Shown here: piece by piece, positions 36,278-50,716 of the stretch
How the letters are laid out: each line of letters starts with the position of its first letter
Numbering within the stretch: position 1 is the first letter of the stretch
NCBI GenBank assembly: GCA_038380795.1
Contig: CM076259.1
Coordinates: 96,521,739 to 96,585,738, forward strand
DNA: 64,000 bases
Source of the DNA: Pyrocephalus nanus
Taxonomy: Eukaryota > Chordata > Aves > Passeriformes > Tyrannidae
Direction: 5' to 3'
Translations under genes and position numbers: made by a program
Notes under the pieces: model-generated
Seen by the model: only the letters and a program-made list of their open reading frames with translations
Database searches by the model: none
What the model was told of the DNA's origin: nothing

Positions 36278-38366
36278 TTGTAACATTAATTCAAATTGGC
36301 CTGTATCCAAATGCTGATACATGGATTGAAATGTTCAAGAAAATATAATGATTTATGGCAGTATATTAAAATCTGCAGAAATGTATAATCATGCATTACA
36401 AGGAAAAGGATAAGCTTTTCTTATGGGATAAGCATGAAAATAGAGGTCAGTGCTGAGCAACTAATACTCAAACCTGAGGGTTAGACTGGTGACCATTTAA
36501 AGCTAATTAATTTTCTTCATCTTATTGCTAAAAAAAGAGGAGTGTGACACCTTCTGTCTAGAAGTCCATTCAGGTGTCTGTGTCAAAGAATGCCAGATCC
36601 GTTACTGAAGTTACCCAGGTACGTAACCATGGCTCAGACTTTTGAGGAAATTCCCATGTTGGGGAGGGGGGCAAAGCTATTAGAACATCTGAAGAGAAGC
36701 TTCCTGTGAGATGAGAAAGCTGCAATTGCAGACAGGGTAAGACAAGGGAAAGCACTGAAATGGGCAAGTATAAAATCATAATTAAAAAAAAGGTGTCAGA
36801 AAGAGGCATGGTTGTGGCTGTGCTCTAGGGAGCTGTGAGAGCTGACCTTCCTCATTCCTGACTTTTGCTTGTCTGGCTAGCAGGGCAAAGTATATGCTTA
36901 TGTCTTGTAAAGATGGTGAGCACATTAATGTCTAACCTAATAGTGATCATTTAAGTATTATAGCCAATAAATATTTTTTATACTTCTAAGCTGTGTGTGT
37001 CCTGCTCACAGAATCACTTTGTGCTTGGCTAAGGTGTCCAAACAGGGTCTCAAAGAGGACAGATTACAGAGCATGGAAGTTCACAGATAAAGCAAATGTG
37101 GGAATTGTCCCCCCAAAAAGTGAGATCAAAAGAACAGAGGTACTTCTAGACAAAAACTACCTGGTTTTGGAGGGAGACCGGTGACTTCATAAGGTGGAAG
37201 ACAGATGGGGAATTAGGTTGGAAATGCCTACAAAGGAACTGTGGGAGAAAGGTGTTAACAAAACTGAAGATTTGTTGAGGCTCATGAGAGAGAATAACAT
37301 TAGCAGGAGGTTTTCAGAAGGCAAAGTTCAACAGCTGTCTTGGAAACCAGCTTGATACTAATGGCCTATTTTATGAAATTCAATTTAGCAACCTCTAGCA
37401 AAGATTTCCAAATTATATAGACAGAGTACTGAAATATGCAATCAAAAAGGGAAAAGTAAAAACACAAGGAAGTTCACTATGTAGAAAAGCAAGGTTCATC
37501 ACTGAGTCATGACTGGAATCTTTATAAGGCATACTTCCTCATAAGGCGTACAAAAAGAATTTTCAGGAAAGAAGTACCTTTAAAAAGACATATTTTGTGA
37601 ATGATACCTTCAAAAGAAAAAAAAAAGTTTGACTGTAAATAAGTATGAAGGTGAAATGCAGTCTGTGACATTATATAGGAAGACAATTTGTCAGATCAGG
37701 GAATGCCATTACTTTTTTTTCATTAATTCACTTTTCCAGTTCCTGTCCTACTTCATTTCAAGTCTGTGGGAAACAAATATATATAAAACACTGGGATTAC
37801 ATCTTTGCTAGTGGACTTCGTTAGTAAATGGTAACATTACTAAAGCCAAGACAGCAGTCAACAATTAAGAGTGGGCTTGAATTTCATAGAAGAGGTACAA
37901 CTTGAATTAATTGTTGGGTCAACAGAAAAAACATCTAAACTGCCCAATTAAAATTTTCCTTAAAAATGCTTAAAGAATCTTTTATTTGTCACTTGGGTTC
38001 CACTTAAATTTACTTTGATCAAGCTGAGGCAACATACTCTTCGTTTTTATTCCCTTGCACTTGTCTATGCTTTATCTGGAGCATTTTTTCAAATGAAAAC
38101 TGAGTAACGAGAGTTAACAAAAAGACTGCTTTCATTTGTGGTATGCAGCTGACCACTTCAGACTGCAAAAGAAAGCTATCTGTGCTTTTCTTAGTCACAC
38201 ACGGCAAATGTGCCAAGAAGTTTGTTCAAAATGATAAATATCAGAATGATAATTTTTCTACCCAAAGCAAAAAATTGCAGGCCAGGGTATATTTTATTCC
38301 ATTAAAAACAAAAGTCATAACTTTTAGATTTACCTGGAGTGAGAATTGAAATTCTTAATTTTGTAA

Positions 38367-38371
<5 letters not shown>

Positions 38372-38411
<40 letters not shown>

Positions 38412-38488
38412 GGGGAGGTTTGTATTTTGTTGTCATTTTTCCTTTTTGTTTTGTTGTTTGTTTGTTTTTGTTGTTTTGTTTTTTTTAA
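38372..38488. repeat. 35-T run, G7 and a T/GTTTT-rich tract
   Basis: A run of 35 T at 38372-38406 is followed by GAGGGGGGGAGG and then a long GTTT/GTTTTT low-complexity tract. It may be a decayed poly(A) tail of a minus-strand insertion, but no element body was recognised. Confidence 0.85.
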
Positions 38489-39488
38489 AGATTAGGTTTT
38501 CCTGACCTATTAATATTGACCAAAATCACGCTTTCATTTATTGGTTTAGTGTAAGCAAACAGTGACATTCATTTGCAGTAAACTGAATCAGCTTATACTG
38601 TATGTTAAGATGAAACAACTCACCCACTGAACGACCTCTCTTCTTTCAGGTACCCGAGGTGGTTGAATTAGAAGCCTCACTGTCAGGTGGCTTCAACAAT
38701 TAGCATGTATCCTACATTTAGGGACTCGTGTGTTGCTGGAACATTGTAATCATTTTACAAGAGGGATGGGGAATCTAAAATTCTAGCTTACTGGAATAAT
38801 GTCTCCGAGAGGCCCTGTAAAGCTTTTTTCGCTGGTAATTCAACAGAAAATTTTGTAATAGGCTTGTGTTTCTATGTGTACATAGCTGACATTTGAGAGA
38901 AAAAATGAAGCAGTGGCTGTCTATTGGGTAATACAAGACTAAGGTAGTTAGTTGTTACAAGTTGGACATATATCCCCACCCTCACAAATGGCTATTACTT
39001 CCCAAAGGGCATACTAACTTTTTCCTTCTCAGTCCCATTTGCCCCATACCTGTTGACAGGGGTAAGGGCTTGGGGTAGATCAGGGAAGTCCTCACTAGGG
39101 CCTGATGTGTGACTAGATGCACCTTCCTATCCTGACATATGTGATGGTGGGCTCAGTCTTAGCAGGTGCCCTGCAACAGCCTGACACAGGAATGAAATCA
39201 GACTCAAAGATTTACTGGTGGCTTACAAAGTTCTTATAGAGATGAATCCCATTATCCCTACAGTAAGAGCTTCTGCATACATTACTAAACATGTCAGTAC
39301 AAGCAATTCCTCCAAATAAGATACGCTAAGATTTTGTGTGCCCTTTATCAATTAATCTGGAAATAATACTATTTTCTGAAATTATTCTGTGTTTGTAATT
39401 AATCTGTATGTGTATTTATTCCGTATTTTTTTTCTGTAGGAGAGCAAATCATAAATTTCAGGAATACTTCAGTCTGCAAGTACATTTT

Positions 39489-39520
39489 ATGTGTGTGTGT
39501 TGTGAGTGAGCGAGTGTGCG
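39489..39520. repeat. Imperfect (TG)n repeat
   Basis: Alternating TG with GAGTGAGCGAG interruptions. Confidence 0.75.
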
Positions 39521-41119
39521 TAGAGGAAGCTCAAGTGCAACTGATACATTCCAATATCATGGAACAAATCAAAGGACTGTGAAATGAGTTGCTTTCCCAC
39601 TTTAAAACATTTTAAAATTTCTTATTTCCATGGCTGGAATAGTTTGCATGAAAAAATAAGACTGGAAACGAATGATCTCACTCATTCACAGCTATTTGAT
39701 TATAATTTTGCTTTTAAACTTTTTTTTTAGGCTACATTGTGTCAATTACAGAAAGTAATTCCTTTTTTTAAGCAACATTTCCACTGTAAAAAATCATAAA
39801 TGATAGACCAGCCTAGCCCTCAGGAGTTTCTGTAGTTAAAAAGTCTGAGCAGGAGGTGGCACTGCTATTTGTCTAGTCTCGATAAATCAATATTGTCAAC
39901 ATTGATGGTATTTTCCTTTTCCAGTTCCCACTTGCATAGTAACCTTGATCTGGCCAAGGAGCCAAGCAGAAATATGAAATGAAAATATTTTCTGAACAAA
40001 AAAAAACAAACCCAAAACCCCAAACAAATGAAAAAAAGCTCAATATTTCCGAGGGATTAATTTGAGGGGAAAAAAATCAATGAAAAAACCCCCAGGAAAT
40101 CATTGTAAATCTGAAAATATAAAGCAGATTTTTCTCATATGTTGAAAATTATCTTTAGAAATTTCCTGGTAATCTTATGACCCATTGAATAGAACATGGG
40201 AATAGTTATTGAAATTGAGAGCAATCACAGGAAGGGTAGTGGGTTTGCATTTTTGCTCTTTTTTTTTTTTTTTCTATTCTGTTTTTGCTTGATTTTTCTT
40301 ATAGCTGAAGCCAAAGATCAAAGTGACAATGAATATTTTTTTCAGGCAATCTAGAATTGCTCTTACTTCTTTAACATCTCCCAAATAAAGGGATTTTTTT
40401 TCATCCAAAGGTATGCATGTTGTTTTATATTAATAGTTATCTTTTATAAATGTCCATATAGTTCATAAAAGGCCTAGCAATTTTTTGCTGGTTTCTTCTC
40501 ATATAACCAGACAGTCTGATACTTCCCCCTTTCAGTTTTTGACATCTTGGGTGGGATCTGTCAAAGGAATGCAGGCGTGGGATACAGTCTAGACATGGGT
40601 ATTTGAGCTAGTCATTCTAAGCTGCCTCAATGGTCAGTGAAGAGAAATAGGCATTTTTGGAAAGGAATAAGTTTCAACACAGAGTGGACTTTTGAAATAT
40701 GTTAGATGAATCATTCTCTAAAATGGCTTATTTTTCTTTATTGACATTGAGGAAGGTCTAAGACCACCTCAGAGGTAAATGATTGAAGTTTTGCAGAAGT
40801 AGCCTCTGTCCTGGCAACGCTGTAGACTCACTTGGCTGCCAAGTGCTGAGTCCTCCATCACTTGAGATTCTGAGGTGAGATGAATTACTGTCTGGAAGCC
40901 AGAGAGCAAAATCTGAAACCATCCATTAAATAGAAAACTCGGTCAGAAAAATGTACACTATAGAAGGGGAATGGCACAGTGCTGTTAAGTCACTCCATCT
41001 GCTCACAATTTGTCTCATTTCATTTCCTAGCACATCATTTAAAGTGTCTACTTTTACACTTCATCTTTTTGCTCTTGTCACAGCCTCTGTGGATGCCCTT
41101 GTTCAGGTTCACAGCTGCC

Positions 41120-41304
41120 ATGCCCATGAAGAGGTTGCCCAGAAAACTGTTGATGCTCCAGCCCTGGAAGTGTTCAAGGCCAGGTTGGATGGGGCCCTGA
41201 GCAATCTGGTGTAGTGGAAGCTATTCCTGCCCATGACAGGGAGTTGGAATAAGATGATTTTTAAGGTCTCTTTCAACTCAAACCATTCAATGATTCTGTG
41301 ATTT
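41120..41304 (+). mobile_element. CR1 LINE 3' fragment
   Basis: It shows AAGAGGTTGCCCAGAAAACT, GAAGTGTTCAAGGCCAGGTT and TAAGGTCTCTTTCAACTC, then ATTCAATGATTCTGTGATT. It is a short, diverged copy. Confidence 0.9.
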
Positions 41305-44300
41305 TATTCCTCTGAAAAGCCTTCTGTAGATATTGGTTTGTTGTTTCTTCTTTTAATAGGAGCTACTGGGGTTCAGAACAGGAATGAGAAGAAATGTGTT
41401 TGTAAAGAGTGAGAAGACATAAGCATCACTGTTGATATGTAGGCTACCATTCCTTTCCAAGTTACAGCTTGATATGCAAGCAGTTAGGTTTTTTTGCATC
41501 TTTCATGGTCTTTAATACTTAGCTTTAGCATATTGATGAGTTATATTTTTGCCCAATTTCCTATGAAATTATCTTCCCTCAGTCCTGTACTAGCTTTGAA
41601 AAAATAATTTTTATGTGGCTTGACATAGATTTTAAAATCTTTATTCTATTGATAACTTCCCTGTGTTGCATAATACATTGTATATGCCATTACCATTTCA
41701 TTTGTTTGGGTTTTTTTCATCTTCTTGCCATTTCTCCTCTTTTGAGCCTTTATCTCACCTTCCTATTGTTTTAGCTAGACTTTTTTTATATTTCATGTGT
41801 TAAAACTGTTCAGTGGCAAACTTAATGACTGTGCTTACTTCATATCTCTATATGAGTATTTCCCATGTATCCGCTACATTTAGCATGTGACATTTTTAAA
41901 AATAGTGCTGCTTGTCACAACATTTGTCTTCTGGTGACTAATTAAGCAAATTGTCACTCAGTCTATTTTTTGTAATGTGCTATCAATTTACTAGTCTTTT
42001 TTAAGCTTTTGTCCACATAGGAACATTAAAGAAAATTAATCTAAATAAACTAATGGTGTGAATATAAAGTGGTTTAGTTAGGCCCCATTAATTCCTTTTA
42101 GCTACTGATTCAGAATCAAAAAACATCATAGCTGAGTTTTTAGACATAAAAAATGTTTAGATATTAAAATAAAGATCTCAAGACATATTAAAGCATTTTC
42201 ATCTTTGTTTTCTGTTTCTCTGCATAAGAAGGTAAAAAGAACAGATAACACTTTGATCCCTGTACTCAGATGGGAATTTGATCTTTGTAAAAATACAAAA
42301 AAGTAATTGAGGAAAAAGTCTCCTGAGTAAGAACATAAGTGATTGCTTCAGCTTTTTTTTTGGCAATTTTTGATCATCCTATGACCTATTATCTCCCCTC
42401 CATGTAGAAACACAGCTTCGTATTTCCATGCAGGCCGTTTGTGATGAATCGAAATGGCCTCAAATGGCTCACAAATGGCTTCTAATAACCAAAGTAATTT
42501 GTCTGCTCTTTCACCACATAACACACCTCAAGAGCACATGATCTCTTTCTGCTATCTACAGATACTGTTAATTACACTGTCACTGACATTTAACTGAAAT
42601 GTCTCTTCTACTGGCTGAGACAGTACTAGACAGTGAGAAGAAAGTTATTTGTTAATTTACTATGGAAAAAAATTCTTTTTTATCTAAAAATAACCTGTTT
42701 ACAGGAAACTGGCAAGTTCAGTGCCAAACAAGATAAAAATTACTGAGCAGAGCAATAGAAAATGGCTTTGAATAAACTGAATAAGAGGTTCTGTAAGCAG
42801 AAGGCAATAAAAGATAAAATTATCTCAATTCCAATTCATATTTTGATCTGTTTTGTCATGTATAATATTGGGTAATTTCTTAAAATATCACTTTTTTTTT
42901 TTTTTTTGGTTCTGATTTCTGATTTAGCTCCACAGCTTGTTCAGCTCTGTATTTCACTTTATATTTTATGCCAGTTTTCTTTACTAGCCTGTATCATCTC
43001 CATCACTGTAAATTGAGTATAGGACATTATTGCATTGATAATTTTCAGTATCATAAAAAGCTATTGAACAACATTTGCATAAGACAAAAACTTGTTAATT
43101 GAAGCTCTTTCTACATTAGATAAAGGTCAGATTTTAGTTGCACTGTATGATAGAGTAAAGCCATAAATATGATTAGTTTGCATGACCTTTCCTTCCTTAG
43201 GATTCTACCACCAGTCTGATAGACTGCACTTTTGTAGTAATTATGTGGTTAAATTACTTGGAGTTCTTGTAATAGACACATGTGCATAAATACAATATAG
43301 TCACACAAAAAATAGTTTAAAAAGGGGGCAAAGTATATTTAACATTTCAATCCTTCAAAGCCTGAACTTCATGTGCTGAATGATTTGTGTACATCCTCCA
43401 CTTTCCAACCAAGACTCCAAAATAATAACCTTTACCAGACTAAAAGGAATTCAGAGAGGAACAAAAGCCAGACAGAAGAAAATTGTGAAGTATCAATAGT
43501 TTAGTAATACTTATTTTAAACTACTACTTGTTACCTGATGTCTCAAAAAATGGAGAATTGAGTCTGCCACTCTGAAATATCTTTATCTAACCAAGACTTC
43601 TGTAGTAATGTTTTCTGACAGATTTAACTGAATTTGCTGAGAGGGAAATGGGAACTAAGTGTGATTATTTAGATAATTTTGTTTATCGAGGGATCAAGAC
43701 TTTTAGGCAGGGATTTGGATAAAATTGTATCCAGTAAAATGTTTTCTGTCTGACTTAGTGGATGCTGAAACAAGTGGGAAGCATCCTGCTGGGGAATATA
43801 GGGATGACAAAGGTATGACACTTAAAATCAGAATGGTATGAAAGGAATAAAAGAACTCTCTGCTTTCATCAGTGAACTTATGTTGTCATGATGGTGTTTT
43901 ATAAATATTTCTAGGATGTGAATTTTAGACATAAAAATCCACATTTAGTCATATTATTTTTCATCTCCCTAATGTGAATTTGGTACATGAATTCAACTCA
44001 GTAGACATTTAAATAGCTTAGCTCCAACAGAAACAGTGGAAATATACCTATGCTAAAACAGCTAAGTGATGGAAAGCTCATCTGAGTTGAAATCTATTCC
44101 AGATGGGGCAGAGCTGGGTTTAGAATGAAGACCATTATCTAAGCATGAAGTCACTTAGTGGGAGGCCATTCTCTTCTGCCAGAAATGCCATCCTGAGAAT
44201 TTTTTTTAAGTCTTCATTTAAATGGTTTTGCTCCAGTAGGTAGAAAAAATTGTTTGAAAAATTCTAGTGTCTTTGCATGTCAGTCCTGTCTGACTATAAT

Positions 44301-46034
44301 TTCTTGCTATGTATCCTCAGGAGCCTTTGCAGAAGCTTCATAGATACTGCATAAGGAATATTACAGCTTTTTCCACTGTAGTGCAGGCAAAGGGTCAAGT
44401 CTTTTAGAATCCAGGTTACATGTGGCAGTAAACAGCAGAAGCTGCCATTGAATGACAAGCCTCTGCTTATGAGGAATCCTAAGGAGGAGCAATGATGACT
44501 GCTCGTGATCTAGGACTTCTCATTTGTCAGCCCAGACCACTCTCATACAGGGACAGGGCTTGTCACCTCTATAAAGGCTGGGGGAGACTGAAGAACTTAG
44601 GAAACAACAAAATAATTTCTTAATGAAGGAATTCTTCAGGTGAAATCAAACTAAAAATATTTCTTTTCTTACAAGAACACTTTAAAATATCACAATATTT
44701 ATTTGCAATTTACTAACAGCTTTTAAATGCTATAGAAAGTTCCTGATGACTTTTGGCATCAATGTTTTCTAAGTTCATGATTTCTGAATGTGCCTTAATG
44801 GGATATTTTGCTCTCAGTTACTGGCAATCATCCTTTTAATTATGTTTTCACATTTTATAGTAACATAATTTCCAAGCAATCTAATTTATTAAATTTTTGT
44901 TGCAAAAAAATGTCCAGGTTTGTAATGCACAGGTGAAACACAATGTAATAATAATAACCTTCCAGAACTGAATATAATTTTAGTTCCTATTAGTTTTGAT
45001 CATGAAAAAAAAAAATCACCCTATATATTCATTAAGTATATTAATTGGTAAAAATTGCACTTTACATTCATTCTGTAATTTACAAATCAATGAATAGATT
45101 TCCCCAAGCATTTGTTGGAAAAGAATGTACAAATACTCTTCTGGAATCATCATTAGCAACGAATGACAATTTCCTTATGAATAATTTGAACACAAAATAT
45201 TGAAAGCATTACATAAGTGCAGATAGTTAAATAACCATGAAATTAAATCTTCAGGTTCAGCACGCTTGTAGCAAGCATGGGTAGAGCCCTTCTCAAATCT
45301 TCATTTGCGAAGCCTAGCCATGATGAAATCTTCAGGCAGAAGCATTTCATTTCAAGCTTTTCCTTTGTCCTTACTGGACAAAGCATTTCTGCTTACTGGA
45401 ACTGCTTGTGACAAAACCCCCAAAACATTCTCTCCTACTATTGTGTTGTGAATAAATAACTTCTATTTTTAAAATAAATGACAATCTTCATGGTCACAAT
45501 CCTTATGAGAAATGCCATTACAGGTAAAGATTCTTACAGAATACACAGGAGAAGTAATGACATCCCAGTGTTAGTACCTCTGATGAACATCTTATACAGA
45601 TTGTGAAGGAAAAAAAGTATTTTTACATATTTTTAATGGAAATGTAAAAGAAGCTTTGATTTACATGCCTTTATCATGTACAGAATAGGTGAATGCATAG
45701 CTCCTGAGTTTGGAAGATGTGCTGCATCGGAATACACAGAACCTGAAGAAGAAAGGCATTGCATTTTTATTTCCTCTTGATCAATCAATGCAACTAGCAG
45801 CAAAGTACTTTTTAAGATGTTTTAATAGGTGAACAGGCTTCAAATGCATATGAAAGGCTCATTGAAGCATCATGTTTCTGTAAGCATTATAAAGTTCAAC
45901 TTTATTGATAATTTAAAAAACTGTAGCTCAAGAGTTATACTTTATAAAGTAATCATTCTTTGCAGCTCTGTAAGTGTGTAAACTCCAAGAAAAACTTCAA
46001 CCAAAAACTACAAGGTAAAACTTTTATCACTGGA
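41305..46034. other. Intergenic DNA, no gene seen
   Basis: AT-rich DNA with one T15 run and no open frame long enough to discuss. Nothing recognised. Confidence 0.65.
42893..42907. repeat. 15-T run
   Basis: A pure T run in intergenic DNA. Confidence 0.85.
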
Positions 46035-46330
46035 GAATCAAAAAATCCTGGAATGGTTAGGATTCGAAGTGACCCTAAATACATATAGTTCCAATCCTTC
46101 TGCCATGGACCGAACACCTTCTGCTTGACCAGGTTGCTCAAAGCCTTATCCAACTTGTCTTTGAACACTTCCAGGGATGGGGCATCCACAGCTTCTCTGG
46201 GCAAGCTGTTCCAGTGTGCCATCACCCACACAGTAAAGAATTTCTTCCTAATATCTAGTCTAAACCCACCCTCTTTCAGTTTAAAGCCACCACACTTTGT
46301 TCTATCACTGCATAGCCTTGTGAAGTCCCT
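46035..46330 (-). mobile_element. CR1 LINE 3' fragment
   Basis: It is the reverse complement of CR1 3' sequence. On the plus strand it reads TTCCAGGGATGGGGCATCCA, GGGCAAGCTGTTCCAGTGTG and AAAGAATTTCTTCCTAATAT. The tail end near 46040 is worn. Confidence 0.9.
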
Positions 46331-49300
46331 CTCTGTCTTTCAGTAAAGGCAATGGTTACTGTCCTTCATGACAGAGGCAGTGATGCCTCTCTGTTCAAAT
46401 CAGTGTATACACTGACTGATGTTTTAATAGGCGTTAGATGAACCTCTAAAAGGATTGGCCTTTTTCAGTTGGTGTTTAGTTACAATTTCATAGTTGTCTT
46501 GATCTGTGTTCAGATAATATTCATGCAGCTGGAAGTTTTTGGACTGCAAGCTGTCAGATTTACCAAGCTGTAAATTCACCATGTGGCCATATAGACTTTG
46601 TAGTACAAAAAGGTTATGTTTGTTCAGTGAAAAATTTGTGACATTCTTGCAACTATCTGGGGCAAAAGTCGTCTTCTTTTTGTATATTACCTTTTTTACT
46701 AAAAAGTAAAGATTACTAAAAGTAATCTTAGTAATTTTTACTTAGGGCTTTTTTTAGTACAAAAGGGTTTTGCTTATCATCCTTTAGAGTCTGATTTATT
46801 ACATTTTAAATTAAGATTAACAGATTGCATTTTGACAGTTTCTCAATGTTTATGCTTTCCAATCCAGTGAATCCAGGAGGAAATCATTCTTATCTTGTAA
46901 TCTTGAGCTGTAAAAAATGAAGAAATTTGTGTATTTTTGGCTCGATCTGTGAGGTATAAAAATCCTCAAATGGAAAAACATTTTATCTTTCTTCTGGAAT
47001 ACTTCAAACTGTGTGGTAATATTCTTGAGATAAATTTGATGGTAGGTTTTCATATCTCCATTATACTTTTCTGTACAATTAGTCTCTGCCTGCCTAATTT
47101 CTAATGTGTAGAAATGAAAGACTTTTATGACACTGTAAATTTGTAAAATATAAGAAAACCAAACTTCAAAAGAAAACAGGACTGAGATTAGGTTGTAACA
47201 TTTCATATGTATCTGTCTAAAAAATATTCCCTTAATAAGAAGGTCAAGTAAGAGAAAAAATAAACAGCAGTTATTTAATTTTTTGATGTTGGAAATTGAT
47301 CTGGGTATGACACTTGTAAGACTGCAGTAGAAGGAAGGAAGGCTGTTTCATGTAAAAATATGAATTCAGGGCTATATCACCAGGTGTTCTGAAAGGGTTT
47401 TTACCTATGCATAACCTTTGCTGAAGTTACGCTTTTCTCTGCTTCCCTATTTTGAATAAAAAATTTGTATAGTTTTAAATTAAACCAAGGAAATGCTGAT
47501 ATGGAATTAGATTTCTAATTTTTAAGAAAATAACAAACTCCAAGACGCCAATGCTTTTTGATCAAACTAGATCAAGAGTCCTTCTTAGTCCAGTTGTTAT
47601 CTTTTAGCTGCTCAGTCTTGATATTCTGTATTTACAAAGCTAGAGTGAAACACCTCCTGAAGTGTTTGATTAATTTTTAACAATTTCAGTCAGAAAGAAT
47701 AGATAGATGCCTCTAGTCCAATTTCACTCAAATGTGCTGCATTTTTTGCTAGTTTTTTAAGAAATATAGATAAGTGCCTTTTCTAGTTCAGCTGATGAAA
47801 TGAAACAGCCTTTGAGCTGTTTGTAAGCAACAAATCAGTACATATGACTTATCAGGATGAAACTTTTTTTTTTTTGGAAAACTTAAAACTTCAAGAAACC
47901 TGTTTCTGGTAGCATATTAAGTGCCCTTGTTGTTGCACATTCACCTTATGCTCTCATCTTTGAACATCAAACATCATCATTGATGTCATAAATGTTTAAC
48001 AGAGTAAAAGCAGTGATTAGCTGAAAATATGAATATAGGCCTAACTTTTGGATTTCCCTGGAAAGAAAAAGGTGGACTGTATCTTTGTTTTGCTTTCAAT
48101 CTTTCCCCCTCCCATAAGGTGTTTGTTATTTGTGCGCAGTTTCTGAGTACTTTTAATGATACATTGAAGTGAGAGACACTTACTTGCTCTCTGGATCTAG
48201 TGTCTTGCAAGTGGAAGTCCATAGCTAAAGGTTTCTGTAAAAGTTGCATAGATATGAGCTTCTCTTGAAAAGAGAGTCCCTGTTACTCATCTTCCTAACT
48301 CCTACATCACTCATGATCTAGTCCTGCCAGTGATAAAGAAAAAAAAAAAAGATTTTTTTTTTTCAGACAAAGCTGTTTCCTATTCCAGAGGCACAGGTTA
48401 AAATGACTGTGTATCCCTGATCACATATAATTATTCTATGTGATTATTTTACAATATTTAAATAAATATAGTTGTTTATTTCTATGGTTTAAAAATTTTT
48501 AATATAATCTCTTCCTTTCAATTTTTCCTGTGCTTAATTCCCTAAGCAGAAGTGTATGTATGTTGTCATTTCTTAGGCAACAATGGTAACTGTTTTATGT
48601 ACTCATTTTCTTGTCCTCTTAGTCTCATAGAACTTTTACAAATCCTATGTAATGTCTTCAGTTCATCCATGGTATATGCATAATTCTGATTATGTAGTGA
48701 TTTTCTTTAACACTTAAGGGTCTGTATATCTAACTGTATTTACACATTCTTCTTACTGAGAAAAGTCCCACTGAAACAGAGAAACCACTGTATACATTTA
48801 TATCCACTCCTTGCCTCAGCTATGCCCTATCTGTTGCCAATATGTTGTAATTACTTCATTGATCTTCTAATTGCAGAGTTTGATACAGTAGGAAACACAA
48901 CACTTAACTAATACAACCCAATTTTACCTGCCAAGAGCTGTGAAATTTCCTTGATTTCTTGTTTGTTTTTTTGGGGTTTTTTACATGCTTCTTTAATCAA
49001 GCTGCTAGCCTGTGAACAATATCCACCACTCCTTCAGACTACCTAGTTTTAACAATGCACTTCGTATAGAGCGGCAATCACTCTAATCATACCACCACAG
49101 CTGCTGTTGAGGGGCACCTGGCCCACACCTGGGTGTCAGAGATTTATGTTGTCTCCTGAGTCTTTTCGACTGTCTACTCCATACCTCTTTGTCCAAAACC
49201 TGCTGAAGAGGTATGAGCATCCATTATTTGTCCAAGTATCTTCTGCAAGATAATGGTAATCAGTCAGTGGTTTGGGTTCAAGCTTAACATATATTGGTGT

Positions 49301-50426
49301 AGGTGGGTAGTTCATGTACTCTATCATCCTGAGAAAATTCATTTGTGTTTTCTCTTGTGCTCACCTAAGAAAAATAGTAATAACAACAATTAAATAATAA
49401 CAACATGCAGTTCATTTAAATTGAATTCAGAGGTTTTAGACTCAAATGTTTTTCGAGGACCATCATAGTCCTCTCCAGTTTAAGCCTCTTGAGACATACA
49501 GAGTACACAAGTTTTCACTAACCTTTGCAAAGTGGGTTTTTTTCATGGTTTTACACAATCTTTTCCATGTAACATACAGGATATATCCAGTTAGTGTTTT
49601 CCCTTTTTCTTTCTATTTTCTCCACTATCGGGGGGGGGGGGGGGGGTTTACACTTTTTTCTGTGATTCAAAAAATAATTTGCAATTAGAGAGGGGTTTGG
49701 AATTCATGACTTTGTCAGATGAAATGCTCCCTCAAAGAGCTAAAGAAAAGTGCTGTGGAGAAACAGAAGATCTGTTATACCTGCAGGGGGCATTGCAATA
49801 CAAAGAAAAGAAGCAATGAAAGCTGCTTAGACTTTTTCCAACTAACTTGTCCGATAACATTTTATAACATTGGATTGTCAGGTTTGGACTTCTTTTTGTC
49901 TTCTCTTTCAAAACGTAGCAAGTCATTTTGAAGATATTAATTAATTTTTTTTCTAGTGGTTTTGAAATCACATTAGGAATATTTAAATTACATTTGGAAG
50001 GATATTTTTCAATGTTCTTGCACTTACTGATATTGATGAGGAGCATTGGGTAATGATACTAAAATGGGATATAAAATGCCAATGATACTTTCTTTAGTAT
50101 AGAAAAAAAGGTTTTCAAATGATTCATTAATATTGCAAACTCCTTCACCAATTTAATGTTTCTAATTAGTCTGCAAACATTATGAATATCTCTCTCTGTT
50201 TTTTTATACCTACAATTCTAGTCATATAGAAGAAATGAGGAATGACATCTAAACTGGCCAGCAGTTCTACTATGAAATCTTATCTATTGTGTTATGCACG
50301 TATATGAGAGTGATGCTGGATATCTTGTCATTCCTCATAGAATTCATTAAATATATCTTTCACTAAATATTGTCTGTAGTAGACTTTTACCTATTTATAA
50401 CCTATACTGAGCACAAACAAGCTGAT
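46331..50426. other. Intergenic DNA, no gene seen
   Basis: It holds a small hairpin near 46709-46729, the G17 run and a 118-codon minus-strand open frame at 46850-47206 with no recognised domain. Confidence 0.65.
49630..49646 (+). repeat. 17-G homopolymer
   Basis: Seventeen consecutive G in AT-rich surroundings. Length is probably uncertain in any short-read assembly. Confidence 0.9.
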
Positions 50427-50716
50427 ATCATAGAATCATAGAATCATAGAATAGATTGGGTTGGAAAAGACCTCCAAGATCATCAAGTCCAACCCCTGAT
50501 CCAACTCCAATTACTATATCATGGCACTAAGGGCCAGGTCCAATCTCTTTTTAAAAACCTCCAGGGATGGTGAATCCACCACCTCTCTGGGCAGGCCGTT
50601 CCAATGCTTGATTACCCTCTCTGTAAAGAATTTCTTCCTAACATCTAATCTAAACTTCCCCTGGCAGAGCTTGAGCCCATGTCCCCTTGTCCTGTTGTTG
50701 GTTGCCTGGGAGAAGA
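50427..50716 (-). mobile_element. CR1 LINE 3' fragment, well preserved
   Basis: The low-coordinate end has four copies of an ATCATAGA-type tail repeat (ATCATAGAATCATAGAATC). CR1 3' sequence follows, including ACCTCCAAGATCATCAAGTC and CTCTGGGCAGGCCGTTCC. The clean tail and low divergence suggest one of the younger CR1 insertions in the window. Confidence 0.94.

Larger units (their letters stand above)
35551..41119. other. Intergenic DNA, no gene seen
   Basis: It holds the 25-bp duplication, the 35-T complex tract, a TG repeat and an A/C-rich stretch near 39998-40040. No exon was recognised on either strand. Confidence 0.65.

Noticed and set aside
46850..47206. 118-codon minus-strand open frame
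   Set aside because: No recognised domain, and its residue make-up is typical of AT-rich random frames.
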